This document shows, piece after piece, positions 30,578 to 38,199 of a DNA stretch of 64,000 nt. The stretch comes from Gemmatimonadales bacterium (GTDB lineage: Bacteria > Gemmatimonadota > Gemmatimonadetes > Gemmatimonadales > GWC2-71-9). How positions within the stretch are numbered: the first letter of the stretch is position 1; each line of letters opens with the position of its first letter. The position numbers and the translations under genes are program-made. Under the pieces are notes generated by a model. The model made no database searches and had not been told where the DNA came from. It saw nothing but the letters and a program-made list of their open reading frames with translations. The stretch lies in contig JACKDA010000004.1 in NCBI GenBank assembly GCA_020633775.1, positions 87,127-151,126 of the forward strand. The letters are read 5' to 3'.

Positions 30578-32011
30578 TCAGAGGTAGGGCTGCAGCAGCC
30601 ACGCCGCGCCGTCCCGCAGGCGCGGCCAGAGCCCCCGACGATCCAGCTCGTGGCGCCCGAGCACCCGGGCGCCCGCGGCCTTTGCCTCGACCAGCTTCTC
30701 CAGCATCCCGGCGAGCTCGGCGCTGTAGCACTCGACCTGGAACTCGAAGTTCAGCCGGAGTGAGCGCGGGTCCCAGTTGGCCGACCCGATGAGCGCCCAC
30801 GCCCCGTCGACGACCAGCAACTTCGAGTGATCGAACGGCTCGGGCGTCAGCTCGACGCGCACCCCGCGGGCGAGCGCCCGGGACAGCACCGCCTGCTGGG
30901 CCCACTGGACCAGGCGCAGGTTGCCGCGCGCCGGGGTGAGCAGCCGCACCTGGACCCCCCGGAGCACCGTCACGCGCAGCGCCTCGAGGAGCCCGGCGTC
31001 GGGCAGGAAGTATGGCGTGACGATCACGACCCGGTCGCGCGCCTCGGCGAGGGCGCCGAGCAGGGTCATGAGATACGCATCCTGGGTCTCGTCGGGCCCG
31101 TCCGGAATCCCGCGCGCAATCACGCCACCGGTCGCCTCGAGCGGCGGGAACCAGCGATCGCCACGCAGGACCTCGCCGGTCGTGAAGCGCCAGTCGAACG
31201 CGAACGCCTCGCTAAGGTGGCCGACCACGGGACCGGTCAGACGGAAGTGCAGGTCGCGCGTCGCGTGCAACGGGCGATCGACCAGGACACACCCGTCTCG
31301 GATGTTCAGGCCACCCGTGAAGCCGATCCGCCCGTCCACGATGAGCAACTTCCGGTGGTTGCGCATGTTGAAGTACGGGTGCGCAAAGGGCACCGGCGAG
31401 GGGAGGAAGGCGGCGACCGCAATGCCCCGCTCCCGGAGGGTCCGCAGGATCGACGGGCGGGAATAGTTTGCGCCGACGCCGTCCACGAGCACCCGCACCT
31501 CGACGCCGCGCGCCACGGCGGCCGCGAGCGCCTCCACGAACCGGCTCGCCACGCGCCCGCGGTCGAAGATGTAGGTCGCGAGGGCGATGCTCGTCCGGGC
31601 CGACCCGATCGCCTCGAGCATCGCCGGGTAGCCGGCATCGCCATCGACGAGTGGCTCCACCGTGTTCCCCTCGGTCAGCGGCTCGCCACTGATCCGGCCG
31701 GTGAGGGTCGCCAGCCGCGCCAGCGGCGCCGGGAGGTCAACGCGCGCGACCTCGTTCCCCGCCCGCGCCGCGAGGCGATCCGCAGTGTGCAGGTGTCGCA
31801 CGCTGCGCATCCGCCCGGCCGCCCGCCGGATGCGGTTGATCCCGAGGAAGAAGTACAGGAAGGATCCGAGGATCGGCGTCAGCCACACCAGCCCCGTCCA
31901 GCCGATCGCCGCCCGCACGTCGCTCTTGGTGAGCACGACGTGGGCCGAGACGATCGAGGCGAGCGCCACGTGGAGCGCGCCGACGAGCAACTGCCAGGTG
32001 GTGGCTGACAT
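30578..32011 (-). CDS. cls: Cardiolipin synthase (phospholipase D family)
   Basis: From the ATG at 32011 the 477-residue protein has two N-terminal membrane helices (WQLLVGALHVALASIVSAHV and AIGWTGLVWLTPILGSFLYF) and two HKD motifs: NHRKLLIVDGRIGFTGGLN and DHSKLLVVDGAWALIGSANWD. This is the layout of bacterial ClsA-type enzymes, which join two phosphatidylglycerols at the inner membrane. It ends 1 base from the convergent YceI stop. The promoter region holds a nested palindrome shared with the divergent DUF72 gene. Confidence 0.92.
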   Translation of the reverse strand: MSATTWQLLVGALHVALASIVSAHVVLTKSDVRAAIGWTGLVWLTPILGSFLYFFLGINRIRRAAGRMRSVRHLHTADRLAARAGNEVARVDLPAPLARLATLTGRISGEPLTEGNTVEPLVDGDAGYPAMLEAIGSARTSIALATYIFDRGRVASRFVEALAAAVARGVEVRVLVDGVGANYSRPSILRTLRERGIAVAAFLPSPVPFAHPYFNMRNHRKLLIVDGRIGFTGGLNIRDGCVLVDRPLHATRDLHFRLTGPVVGHLSEAFAFDWRFTTGEVLRGDRWFPPLEATGGVIARGIPDGPDETQDAYLMTLLGALAEARDRVVIVTPYFLPDAGLLEALRVTVLRGVQVRLLTPARGNLRLVQWAQQAVLSRALARGVRVELTPEPFDHSKLLVVDGAWALIGSANWDPRSLRLNFEFQVECYSAELAGMLEKLVEAKAAGARVLGRHELDRRGLWPRLRDGAAWLLQPYL

Positions 32012-32035
32012 GGCGGAAGGGTACGGTGGGAGACG

Positions 32036-32193
32036 GGAAGAGAGAAGAGAGAAGAGAGACGAGAGAAGAGGGGACAACCTCGAGGAGCCTGTCACCCTGA
32101 GCGCAGCGAAGGGGCGGAACCCGACGGATGGCTCCGCCCCTTCGCCTTCGGCTCAGGGTCACAGCCCTCGCTTCTCTCTTCTCTCTTCTCGAA
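32036..32193. repeat. Nested palindromic repeat in a divergent promoter region
   Basis: Outer arms of GAGAAGA-type heptads (32036-32070 and 32165-32193) are inverted to each other. They enclose a hairpin (32089-32164) whose arms read TGTCACCCTGAGCGCAGCGA and AGGGGCGGA against TCCGCCCCTTCGCCTTCGGC and TCAGGGTCACA. One arm of the same element lies at 16617. The element fills most of the gap between cls and the DUF72 gene, so their promoters must overlap it or lie inside it. Confidence 0.85.
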
Positions 32194-32205
32194 CCATTTT
32201 GCAGC

Positions 32206-33186
32206 ATGCACCCATCCTGGCCCGATCGGTCCCGCCTGGAGGCGCTCGCCGGGCAGCTGCCGGACCTGATCCGATTCGGCACCTCCAGCTGGACCTACCC
32301 CGGCTGGACCGGCCTCGTGTACGAGTCGACGTACCCGGCCACCGGTGCGGGTGCGCGGATGCTCGCCGAGTACGCCCGCTGGCCGCTGTTCCGGACGGTG
32401 GGGATCGACTCCTTCTTCTATCGCCCGCCGAGTGCCGCGACGCTGGCGTCGTACGCGCGCGCCCTGCCGGCCGGCTTCCCGTGCCTCGGCAAGGTGTGGG
32501 ACCGGATCACTGCGCACACCTTCGCCAATCCCCGCGAGAAGTCACGCTGGGGAGAGCGCAATCCGGACTGGCTCAATGCCGACCTGTTCCTGACCGAGGT
32601 GCTCGCGCCGTTGCGCGAGCACTTCGGCGAGCACCTCGGGCCGCTGATCTTCGAGTTCCAGGCGATCGCGAAGAAGGACGGCGTCGATGCCGCCGGGTTC
32701 GCCGATGCCCTCGACCGCTTCTTCTCGGTCCTGCCGCGCGACGTCCCCTACGCCGTCGAGATCCGCAACCCCGACTACCTCGCCCCGGAGTACTTCGCGG
32801 TCCTGCGGCAGCACGGGGTCGGCCATGTCTTCAATGCGTGGACCCGGATGCCGGCCATCGGGGAGCAGCTCCTGCTCCACGATGCGATCACTGCCCCGTT
32901 CATCGTTTCACGCGCGTTGCTCCGGAGCGGGCGGAGCTACGCCCAGGCGGTCGACGCGTTCGCGCCCTACGACCATGTCCAGGACGAGAACCCCACGCTC
33001 CGGGCCGACCTGGCCGCCCTGGCGCGGGCAGCACTCGAGCTCCGGATCCCCGCCTACCTGATCGTCAACAATCGCGCGGAAGGCTGCGCCCCGCTCACCA
33101 TCGCCGCGGTCGCGGAGCGCCTCGTGGCCGATGGCGGCTCAGCCGCCGGCGATCCGCTCGGCGAGGGTCGCCGGGTCGGGGAGTAG
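32206..33186 (+). CDS. DUF72 (YecE-like) family protein
   Basis: The 326-residue protein has the DUF72 TIM-barrel pattern: IRFGTSSWTYPGWTGLVYES, VGIDSFFYRPPSAATLASYA, KVWDRITAHTF, then LIFEFQAIAK, YAVEIRNPDYL and VNNRAEGCAPLTI. Catalytic role of the family is unknown, though its barrel resembles xylose isomerase-like enzymes. It is slightly longer than usual, and its last 16 codons overlap the convergent TetR gene by 48 bp. Confidence 0.85.
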   Translation: MHPSWPDRSRLEALAGQLPDLIRFGTSSWTYPGWTGLVYESTYPATGAGARMLAEYARWPLFRTVGIDSFFYRPPSAATLASYARALPAGFPCLGKVWDRITAHTFANPREKSRWGERNPDWLNADLFLTEVLAPLREHFGEHLGPLIFEFQAIAKKDGVDAAGFADALDRFFSVLPRDVPYAVEIRNPDYLAPEYFAVLRQHGVGHVFNAWTRMPAIGEQLLLHDAITAPFIVSRALLRSGRSYAQAVDAFAPYDHVQDENPTLRADLAALARAALELRIPAYLIVNNRAEGCAPLTIAAVAERLVADGGSAAGDPLGEGRRVGE

Positions 33187-33678
33187 CCAGGCGTCGAAGC
33201 CGGCCAGGTACCCCCCCTCACGCAAGCTCGTCAGGCCATGGACCCCGGCCCACACCCCGACCGCATGCTGGAGCAGGGCGACCGGATCCCCACCCTCCTC
33301 CAGCTCGAGGGCGCTGGCCACGGCGCCGAGCCACTCCCGCACCGCCACCGCGAGTTCCCCCTCCGGCGTCACGGTGACCATCAGGGTCGCCAGGGCGGGC
33401 TCCTCGACGAGGAACCTGGCCCAGACACGACCGACCACCGCGGCGCCCGCGCCAGGGGAGAGCCGGGCCGCCGCGTCGCGATAGCCCGCCGCCGCGATCG
33501 CAGAGAGGAGAGCCGCCCGATCGGGGAAGTGACGATACGGCGCCGCCGCGGAGACGCCTACCCGGCGCGCGAGCGCCCGGATCGACAAGGCCGCCGGGGA
33601 GGTCGAGAGCCGCAGCTCCGCTCGGCCGGCGGCGATGATGGCCCGGGGAAGATCGCCGTGATGATAGGGTTCGCCCAT
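33139..33678 (-). CDS. TetR family transcriptional regulator
   Basis: From the ATG at 33678 the 179-residue protein has the TetR helix-turn-helix (LSIRALARRVGVSAAAPYRHFPDRAALLSAIAAAGY) and a C-terminal ligand domain of the TetR_C_33/WHG type. The start MGEPYHHGDLPRAII is typical of this subfamily. A perfect dyad at 33704-33722 immediately upstream is its likely operator, so it probably represses itself. The regulated partner is not obvious, since the divergent side has only an intergenic hairpin. Confidence 0.9.
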   Translation of the reverse strand: MGEPYHHGDLPRAIIAAGRAELRLSTSPAALSIRALARRVGVSAAAPYRHFPDRAALLSAIAAAGYRDAAARLSPGAGAAVVGRVWARFLVEEPALATLMVTVTPEGELAVAVREWLGAVASALELEEGGDPVALLQHAVGVWAGVHGLTSLREGGYLAGFDAWLLPDPATLAERIAGG

Positions 33679-33703
33679 CGTGCAAGGATGTCGATACCCC
33701 CTG

Positions 33704-33722
33704 ATGTAGTCAATGACTACAT
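33704..33722. promoter_or_regulatory. TetR-type operator
   Basis: ATGTAGTCAATGACTACAT is a perfect 9-1-9 palindrome, 25 bp upstream of the TetR start codon. TetR-family repressors bind such sites as dimers. TGTAGTCA half-sites are known for related regulators; the pairing with this gene is inferred from position. Confidence 0.8.
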
Positions 33723-33809
33723 GGCAAGTAATCGTTGAATACATCTGTTGCTACCAAAGAGAAATGGTGCCCGTGGGCACCCAGCCGTCCTTCGTCGCCT
33801 CGGGAGGAA

Positions 33810-35024
33810 TCAGGTCGCGACGGCTGCCGCGAGCTCGGCCTCGAGCCCGGCCGTCACCGCGACCTTGACCACCGTCTCACCGATCTTGTTGTTGGGCGTC
33901 GAGGCGCCGGCAGTGATGCCGATCAGGCGGGCCGCGCCGAGCCAGTCGGCCAGCGTCTCCTGGCGCTTCGTCCTGACCGGCTGGTGGCGGATCGTCCCCG
34001 CCGCGGGGTCGATGCCGTCCGAGTCCTCGAGGTGGATCGCACGGACACCCATGTCCTGGGCAAGGGCGGCGAGTGCGCAGGTGTTGGAGGAGTTGAAGCC
34101 ACCGACCACGAGCATCAGGTCGAGGGGGTCCCGCAGCAGTTCGCGCACCGCGTCCTGGCGCTCTTGGGTCGCCGAGCAGATGGTGTCGAACGAGCGGAAG
34201 TGCTCGTCGAGCGCGGCATCACCGAACCGGGCGGCGTAGGCCCGTCGGAACTCCGCGGCGATCGCGAGCGACTCGCCGGAGAGCATCGTGGTCTGGTTGG
34301 CGATCCCGGCCCGGAGCAGGTCCCGCTCGAAGTCGAACCCCTCGGCATACTTCCCGGCGAAGTGCCGTGACAGCGCCTCGGCGTCGCCGCCCTCCTCGAT
34401 GAAGCGCGTCACCAGCTTGGCTTCGGTCATGTCGAAGACCACGAGGTACTTGCCGTCCGGATAGGCCGTGACCTGGCTGGCCGTCGCCCTGGTCTCCTCG
34501 TGGTAGTGCTTGCCGTGGATCACCGCGGTGAAGCCGTCGCGGGCGTAGTGCTTGACCCGCTTCCAGACGTTGAGCACCGACCCGCAGGTCGTGTCGACCA
34601 CGATGCAGCCGATCGCCTGCAGGCGGCGGAGGTCCTGCATGGTCACGCCGAAGGCGGGCATGATCACGACATCCTCGTCGGTCACCTCGGCGAAGTCGAA
34701 CTCGCCACTCGCTCCCTGGACCAGGAAGGTGACCCCCATCGCCCGCAGCTTCTCGTTGACGTGCGGGTTGTGGATGATCTCGCCGACGAGGAAGAGCCGC
34801 CGGTCCGGGAACTTCGTCCGGGTTTCGTAGGCGTACTCGACCGCGCGATCGACGCCATAGCAGAAGCCGAACTCCTGCGCGAGGCGGAAGGTGAGCGGCC
34901 CCACGACGAGGGTGTTGCCCCGTGCCCGCATCGTCTCGACCACGGCGCTGCTGTAGTCGGCGGCAAGCGAGCCCTTGATTTCGGCCTTGAGCCCGAACCC
35001 GCGCCGGAAGTACGTCGATTCCAT
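33810..35024 (-). CDS. ispH: 4-hydroxy-3-methylbut-2-enyl diphosphate reductase (IspH/LytB)
   Basis: The 404-residue enzyme makes IPP and DMAPP in the last step of the MEP pathway. Three Cys for the [4Fe-4S] cluster are visible: EFGFCYGVDRAVE, VVDTTCGSVLNVW and FDTICSATQERQDA. Substrate-binding His residues are in GEIIHNPHVNEKL and HGKHYHEE, and VVGGFNSSNT is present. The length is that of the longer cyanobacterial/plant-like form. A short perfect hairpin, GGTGCCC-GT-GGGCACC at 33766-33781, lies after the gene and may end transcription. Confidence 0.95.
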   Translation of the reverse strand: MESTYFRRGFGLKAEIKGSLAADYSSAVVETMRARGNTLVVGPLTFRLAQEFGFCYGVDRAVEYAYETRTKFPDRRLFLVGEIIHNPHVNEKLRAMGVTFLVQGASGEFDFAEVTDEDVVIMPAFGVTMQDLRRLQAIGCIVVDTTCGSVLNVWKRVKHYARDGFTAVIHGKHYHEETRATASQVTAYPDGKYLVVFDMTEAKLVTRFIEEGGDAEALSRHFAGKYAEGFDFERDLLRAGIANQTTMLSGESLAIAAEFRRAYAARFGDAALDEHFRSFDTICSATQERQDAVRELLRDPLDLMLVVGGFNSSNTCALAALAQDMGVRAIHLEDSDGIDPAAGTIRHQPVRTKRQETLADWLGAARLIGITAGASTPNNKIGETVVKVAVTAGLEAELAAAVAT

Positions 35025-35048
35025 GCCGGAAGGTAACGCGACCCCGAG

Positions 35049-35567
35049 CTAGGGACAGCCGACGGCGGTGGTCACGATCGGGAGGCCGCGAAAGTCGGCC
35101 CGGACGAGCAGCGTGTCGAGGGTGGAGGGCTTGCGGAGCCGCAACTGCATCGAGCCGTCGGCGGTCGCGCCCACGGCGTCGATGTCGACCATGCCGCTCA
35201 CCGAGGCGTACCCCTCGATGCGGGTGGTATCGAGGACCCACCGGAACGCGGCGGTCGCGTTGGGAAGCGGGGAGGCGCCCTGGATGGCCGGCGAGACGAC
35301 GGGGTGCGGACCGGGCGCGAGGGAATCGCGCTCGTGGAGGGCCACGAGGAGCCCGGTGTCATTGCTGATTGCGCTGAGGGTGGCCATCCGCGTGATCGGG
35401 CACCAGGCCAGCTCGCCAGGCAGGCGGGCACTGCCCGAGGCGCTGCCCGACCACTCGATCCGGACCATCGCGCGTCGCTCGCCCGACCCGAGCCTCGTCC
35501 ACCCCCACCATCCCGCCGCGGCTGCGGCGGCGAGCACGACGAGCGCCACCACGGTGGCCTTCCTCAC
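35049..35567 (-). CDS. Membrane-anchored protein of unknown function
   Basis: The 172-residue product has one N-terminal helix (ATVVALVVLAAAAAAGWWGW), probably an uncleaved anchor, and a beta-rich extracytoplasmic part with two Cys (LAWCPITRMA and the C-terminal VGCP) that could pair. GYASVSGMVDIDAVGATADGS and STLDTLLVRADFRGLPIV recall lipid-binding or YceI-like barrels, but no family was assigned. It lies 24 bp upstream of ispH on the same strand and may be co-transcribed. Confidence 0.65.
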   Translation of the reverse strand: MRKATVVALVVLAAAAAAGWWGWTRLGSGERRAMVRIEWSGSASGSARLPGELAWCPITRMATLSAISNDTGLLVALHERDSLAPGPHPVVSPAIQGASPLPNATAAFRWVLDTTRIEGYASVSGMVDIDAVGATADGSMQLRLRKPSTLDTLLVRADFRGLPIVTTAVGCP

Positions 35568-35667
35568 GGAGTCACCGTCGCGCGAAGGCGGATGCGTGGC
35601 TGGGGGGTGCGCGGGTGGGACACGCGCGGAAAGTGCCCGGACACCGGGCCGTCGGGAAGGGGTGAGA

Positions 35668-35687
35668 CCGGCCCGCTCAGGGGCCGG
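35668..35687. terminator. Hairpin after the PAS-Fis gene
   Basis: CCGGCCC-GCTCAG-GGGCCGG is a perfect 7-bp stem with a 6-base loop, 7 bases after the stop of the minus-strand regulator gene. No T-run follows, so termination would be weak or factor-assisted. Confidence 0.45.
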
Positions 35688-35693
35688 GATGGC

Positions 35694-36161
35694 TCAGGAG
35701 GCTTCCTGCTGGTCCCACCGGCTGCGGCCATCGCGGTGCAGCCCGTAGGCCCGGAGTCGCCGCCACAGCGTGGTCCGGGAGATCCCCAGGGTCTTCGCCG
35801 TCTCCGCGAGCCGCCAGCTGTGGGCCTCGAGGGAGCGCACGATCGCGTCCTTCTCGCGCTCCGCCAGGGTGGTGGGACCCTCGCGCTTCGGCACGAAGAT
35901 CGCTTCACCGATGTCGAGGTTGCCGACCTTGAGCGGCGCCAGTCGGCCGCCGAGGCCGGCCAGCTCGGGGAGCAGGTCATCCTTCTCCCCGGAGGCGTCG
36001 AGACCGGCCTCGTCGAGGGCGTGCCGCCCCGCTGCGTTGAGGTAGACTACGTGGCCCTGCTGGTCGAACACGATGACGCCCTCGTTGAAGGCGTCGAGCA
36101 ACGACTTCGCCAGCGGGGAGAAGACCGAGGGCATCGAGCCCGACGTCGTGTGCATCATCAT
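35694..36161 (-). CDS. PAS-domain regulator with Fis-type helix-turn-helix
   Basis: The 155-residue protein begins with a PAS-like domain (LLDAFNEGVIVFDQQGHVVYLNAAGRHALDEAG) and ends in a Fis-type HTH (LAEREKDAIVRSLEAHSWRLAETAKTLGISRTTLWRRLRAYGL). There is no AAA+ sigma54 domain, so it is like the two ends of an NtrC-type regulator without its centre. The PAS part may sense redox state or a ligand. Its start codon overlaps that of the divergent MCP-like gene (CATG at 36159-36162); any of three consecutive ATG codons could serve. Confidence 0.8.
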   Translation of the reverse strand: MMMHTTSGSMPSVFSPLAKSLLDAFNEGVIVFDQQGHVVYLNAAGRHALDEAGLDASGEKDDLLPELAGLGGRLAPLKVGNLDIGEAIFVPKREGPTTLAEREKDAIVRSLEAHSWRLAETAKTLGISRTTLWRRLRAYGLHRDGRSRWDQQEAS

Positions 36162-38199
36162 GGGGGATTCTACGCCTGACGTTGCGCTGAGGTTTCAGAA
36201 GGGGACAGCACGAGCCCTCATCGGCGGTTGGCCCCTGCTGGCGGCGACGGTCTGGCTGGTGACGGCCGTGCTCCTGGGGGCCCAGGACGGGGTCACGGCG
36301 ACCTCGCAGGATGCCGGGACGATCCTGATCCTGCTGGCCACTATGGCAGGGGGGGCCGGTGCGCTGGTCTGGGCCCGGCTCCCCCCGGACAACGACGCGG
36401 TGCCGGCGTTCGTCGGCCTCGCCGCCGCCGTCGCGGCGCTGCTGGCGCTGACCCCGATCGAGACCATGGGCGCCCGGCAATCGCTGCCAGGATTCCTGCT
36501 CCAGGCGCCGTGGCACTACGCCCTGATCCCGCTCGCAGTCCACTTCGCCTTTGCGGTGGGGTGGCCCCATCGGCGCCGGGCCTGGTCCGGGCTGGTGATC
36601 GGGTGGTACCTGCTCCACTGCGCGATGTTCATGGCAGCCGCCGGGGGGTTGGCCGCCCAGGAGGAACCGCTCTTCAGCGTCGTCGAGCTGACCTTCCGGC
36701 GCCGCCTCCTCGATCCGGCCGGGATCGTCACCGCGATCGTCGCCCTCGGGATCGCCCTCGGCTCCCCGGCGATGGGGCGTCGCCAGCGGCGGGCGACGGG
36801 CTGGGCCTTCGGCGCGGTCCTCCTGGGACTTGGCCCCCAGGCCCTGGCCTGGCTGGTCCCCGCCCTCTCCCAACCGCTCGACGGGGCGATGTCCCTGCCA
36901 CGGCTCGCCCTCGCGGTGATGCCGTTCCTCGGGCTCGCCGCGATGCTGGCCCTCCCCTACGTGAACCCGATCCAGCGCGACGTCGAGGCCCACCGGTTGG
37001 CGCATTCGCTGCTCGACGAGCGCGACCTCGGCGAGGGACTGCGCCGTGTCGCCGCGGCCCTCAAGGTCGCCTTCGAGGCCGAGGGCGTGGTCATCCGCCT
37101 GGTCCATCCGCCGGTCACGGAGACGCTCGGGGTCACCACCGGGGTGCAGGAGGGGGCGATCGCCCTCGAGATCGACACCGACCAGGAACGCCGGATCCTG
37201 CATGCCCCGCTCGGGCGGGCGGGCGATCCGCTTGGCGAGGTGCGCCTTGTGGCGCCCTACACGGGGGCGTTCGGACGTCGGGAGCGCGAGTGGCTCGCGG
37301 CCTACCTGCTCCCGTTCGCCCCGGTGTTGCGCGCCAGGGTGCGGGAGGCCACGGCGGCGACGCGACTGGACTCGCTCCAGCGCGACATGCGCGAGGCGGC
37401 GGCCGAACTCGATCGCCTCGGGCAGGCGCTGCCTGCCGAGCGGGGGGATGACGCCGCCGGCATCCCGCCGGAGGTCGACGCATCGATGGTCCTGGCACAG
37501 CTGACCGATTCGCTCGACGGCGTGAATCGGCGGAGCGAGGACCTGGAGGCGCTGGCCGACGCGGCGCGAGTGCAGGCGCGCGAGGCAAGCGACGAGATCG
37601 CACGCGCCCTCGACGCGATGCGGGCACTCGCCACCGACCTCGTCCGCCTGGGCACCTACCGCGACGAGGTCGCCGCCAGCAACCTCGCCGTCAGCGGCGT
37701 GGCGTTCCGCACCAACCTGCTCGCGAACAACGCGGCCCTCGAGGCGACCCGCGCGGGCACGCTGGGCCAGACGTTCGGCGTCCTCGCCGAGGAGATCCGG
37801 CGGCTCGCCGACCTGACCGCGAGCTCCTCCAGCGAGATCGACCAGCGCACCCGGGCCCTGAGCGGCGACGTTGCTGCGGCGATCCAGACGCTCGAATCGG
37901 TCGAGGCCGCGCTGCGTCGGGCGATTCGTGGCGCCGAGTCGGGGGAGGACTCGACGGTCCGGGTGCTGGAGACCGCCGGGGCGGTGCTGGGGTGGGTGCG
38001 GTCGCTGCGCCCTGCCGTGGAGGAGGCCCACACGGTGGCGGCCCGCCGCTCGGAGCGTGACCTGCGGCTCAGCGCGGTGCTGCAGGAGGCGCTGGCCGGG
38101 CAGGCCGCGCGGTTGCAGCGACTCCAGGCACACCGCGAGGATCTCGGCCGGGTCCGCGCGATGCTCGTCCGGCAGGCGGGCACGTCCGACCGACCCTAG
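36160..38199 (+). CDS. Membrane protein with GAF-like and MCP-like signalling domains
   Basis: The 679-residue product (from ATG 36160) has about seven N-terminal helices over residues 20-270, a GAF-like region near 290-390, coiled coil, then a chemoreceptor hairpin: FRTNLLANNAALEATRAGTL and GQTFGVLAEEIRRLADLTA, close to the INLLALNAAIEAARAGE consensus of methyl-accepting proteins. The membrane module is not a classical ligand-binding receptor and resembles 7TM sensor domains. No che genes are nearby, so it may signal to a distant array or act otherwise. It diverges from the PAS-Fis gene with overlapping start codons; no ribosome site is visible. Confidence 0.75.
   Translation: MGDSTPDVALRFQKGTARALIGGWPLLAATVWLVTAVLLGAQDGVTATSQDAGTILILLATMAGGAGALVWARLPPDNDAVPAFVGLAAAVAALLALTPIETMGARQSLPGFLLQAPWHYALIPLAVHFAFAVGWPHRRRAWSGLVIGWYLLHCAMFMAAAGGLAAQEEPLFSVVELTFRRRLLDPAGIVTAIVALGIALGSPAMGRRQRRATGWAFGAVLLGLGPQALAWLVPALSQPLDGAMSLPRLALAVMPFLGLAAMLALPYVNPIQRDVEAHRLAHSLLDERDLGEGLRRVAAALKVAFEAEGVVIRLVHPPVTETLGVTTGVQEGAIALEIDTDQERRILHAPLGRAGDPLGEVRLVAPYTGAFGRREREWLAAYLLPFAPVLRARVREATAATRLDSLQRDMREAAAELDRLGQALPAERGDDAAGIPPEVDASMVLAQLTDSLDGVNRRSEDLEALADAARVQAREASDEIARALDAMRALATDLVRLGTYRDEVAASNLAVSGVAFRTNLLANNAALEATRAGTLGQTFGVLAEEIRRLADLTASSSSEIDQRTRALSGDVAAAIQTLESVEAALRRAIRGAESGEDSTVRVLETAGAVLGWVRSLRPAVEEAHTVAARRSERDLRLSAVLQEALAGQAARLQRLQAHREDLGRVRAMLVRQAGTSDRP

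Noticed and set aside
33766..33781. Hairpin GGTGCCC-GT-GGGCACC as a regulatory RNA or attenuator
   Set aside because: It is only 7 bp with no T-run and lies after the ispH stop codon, so at most it is a weak terminator.
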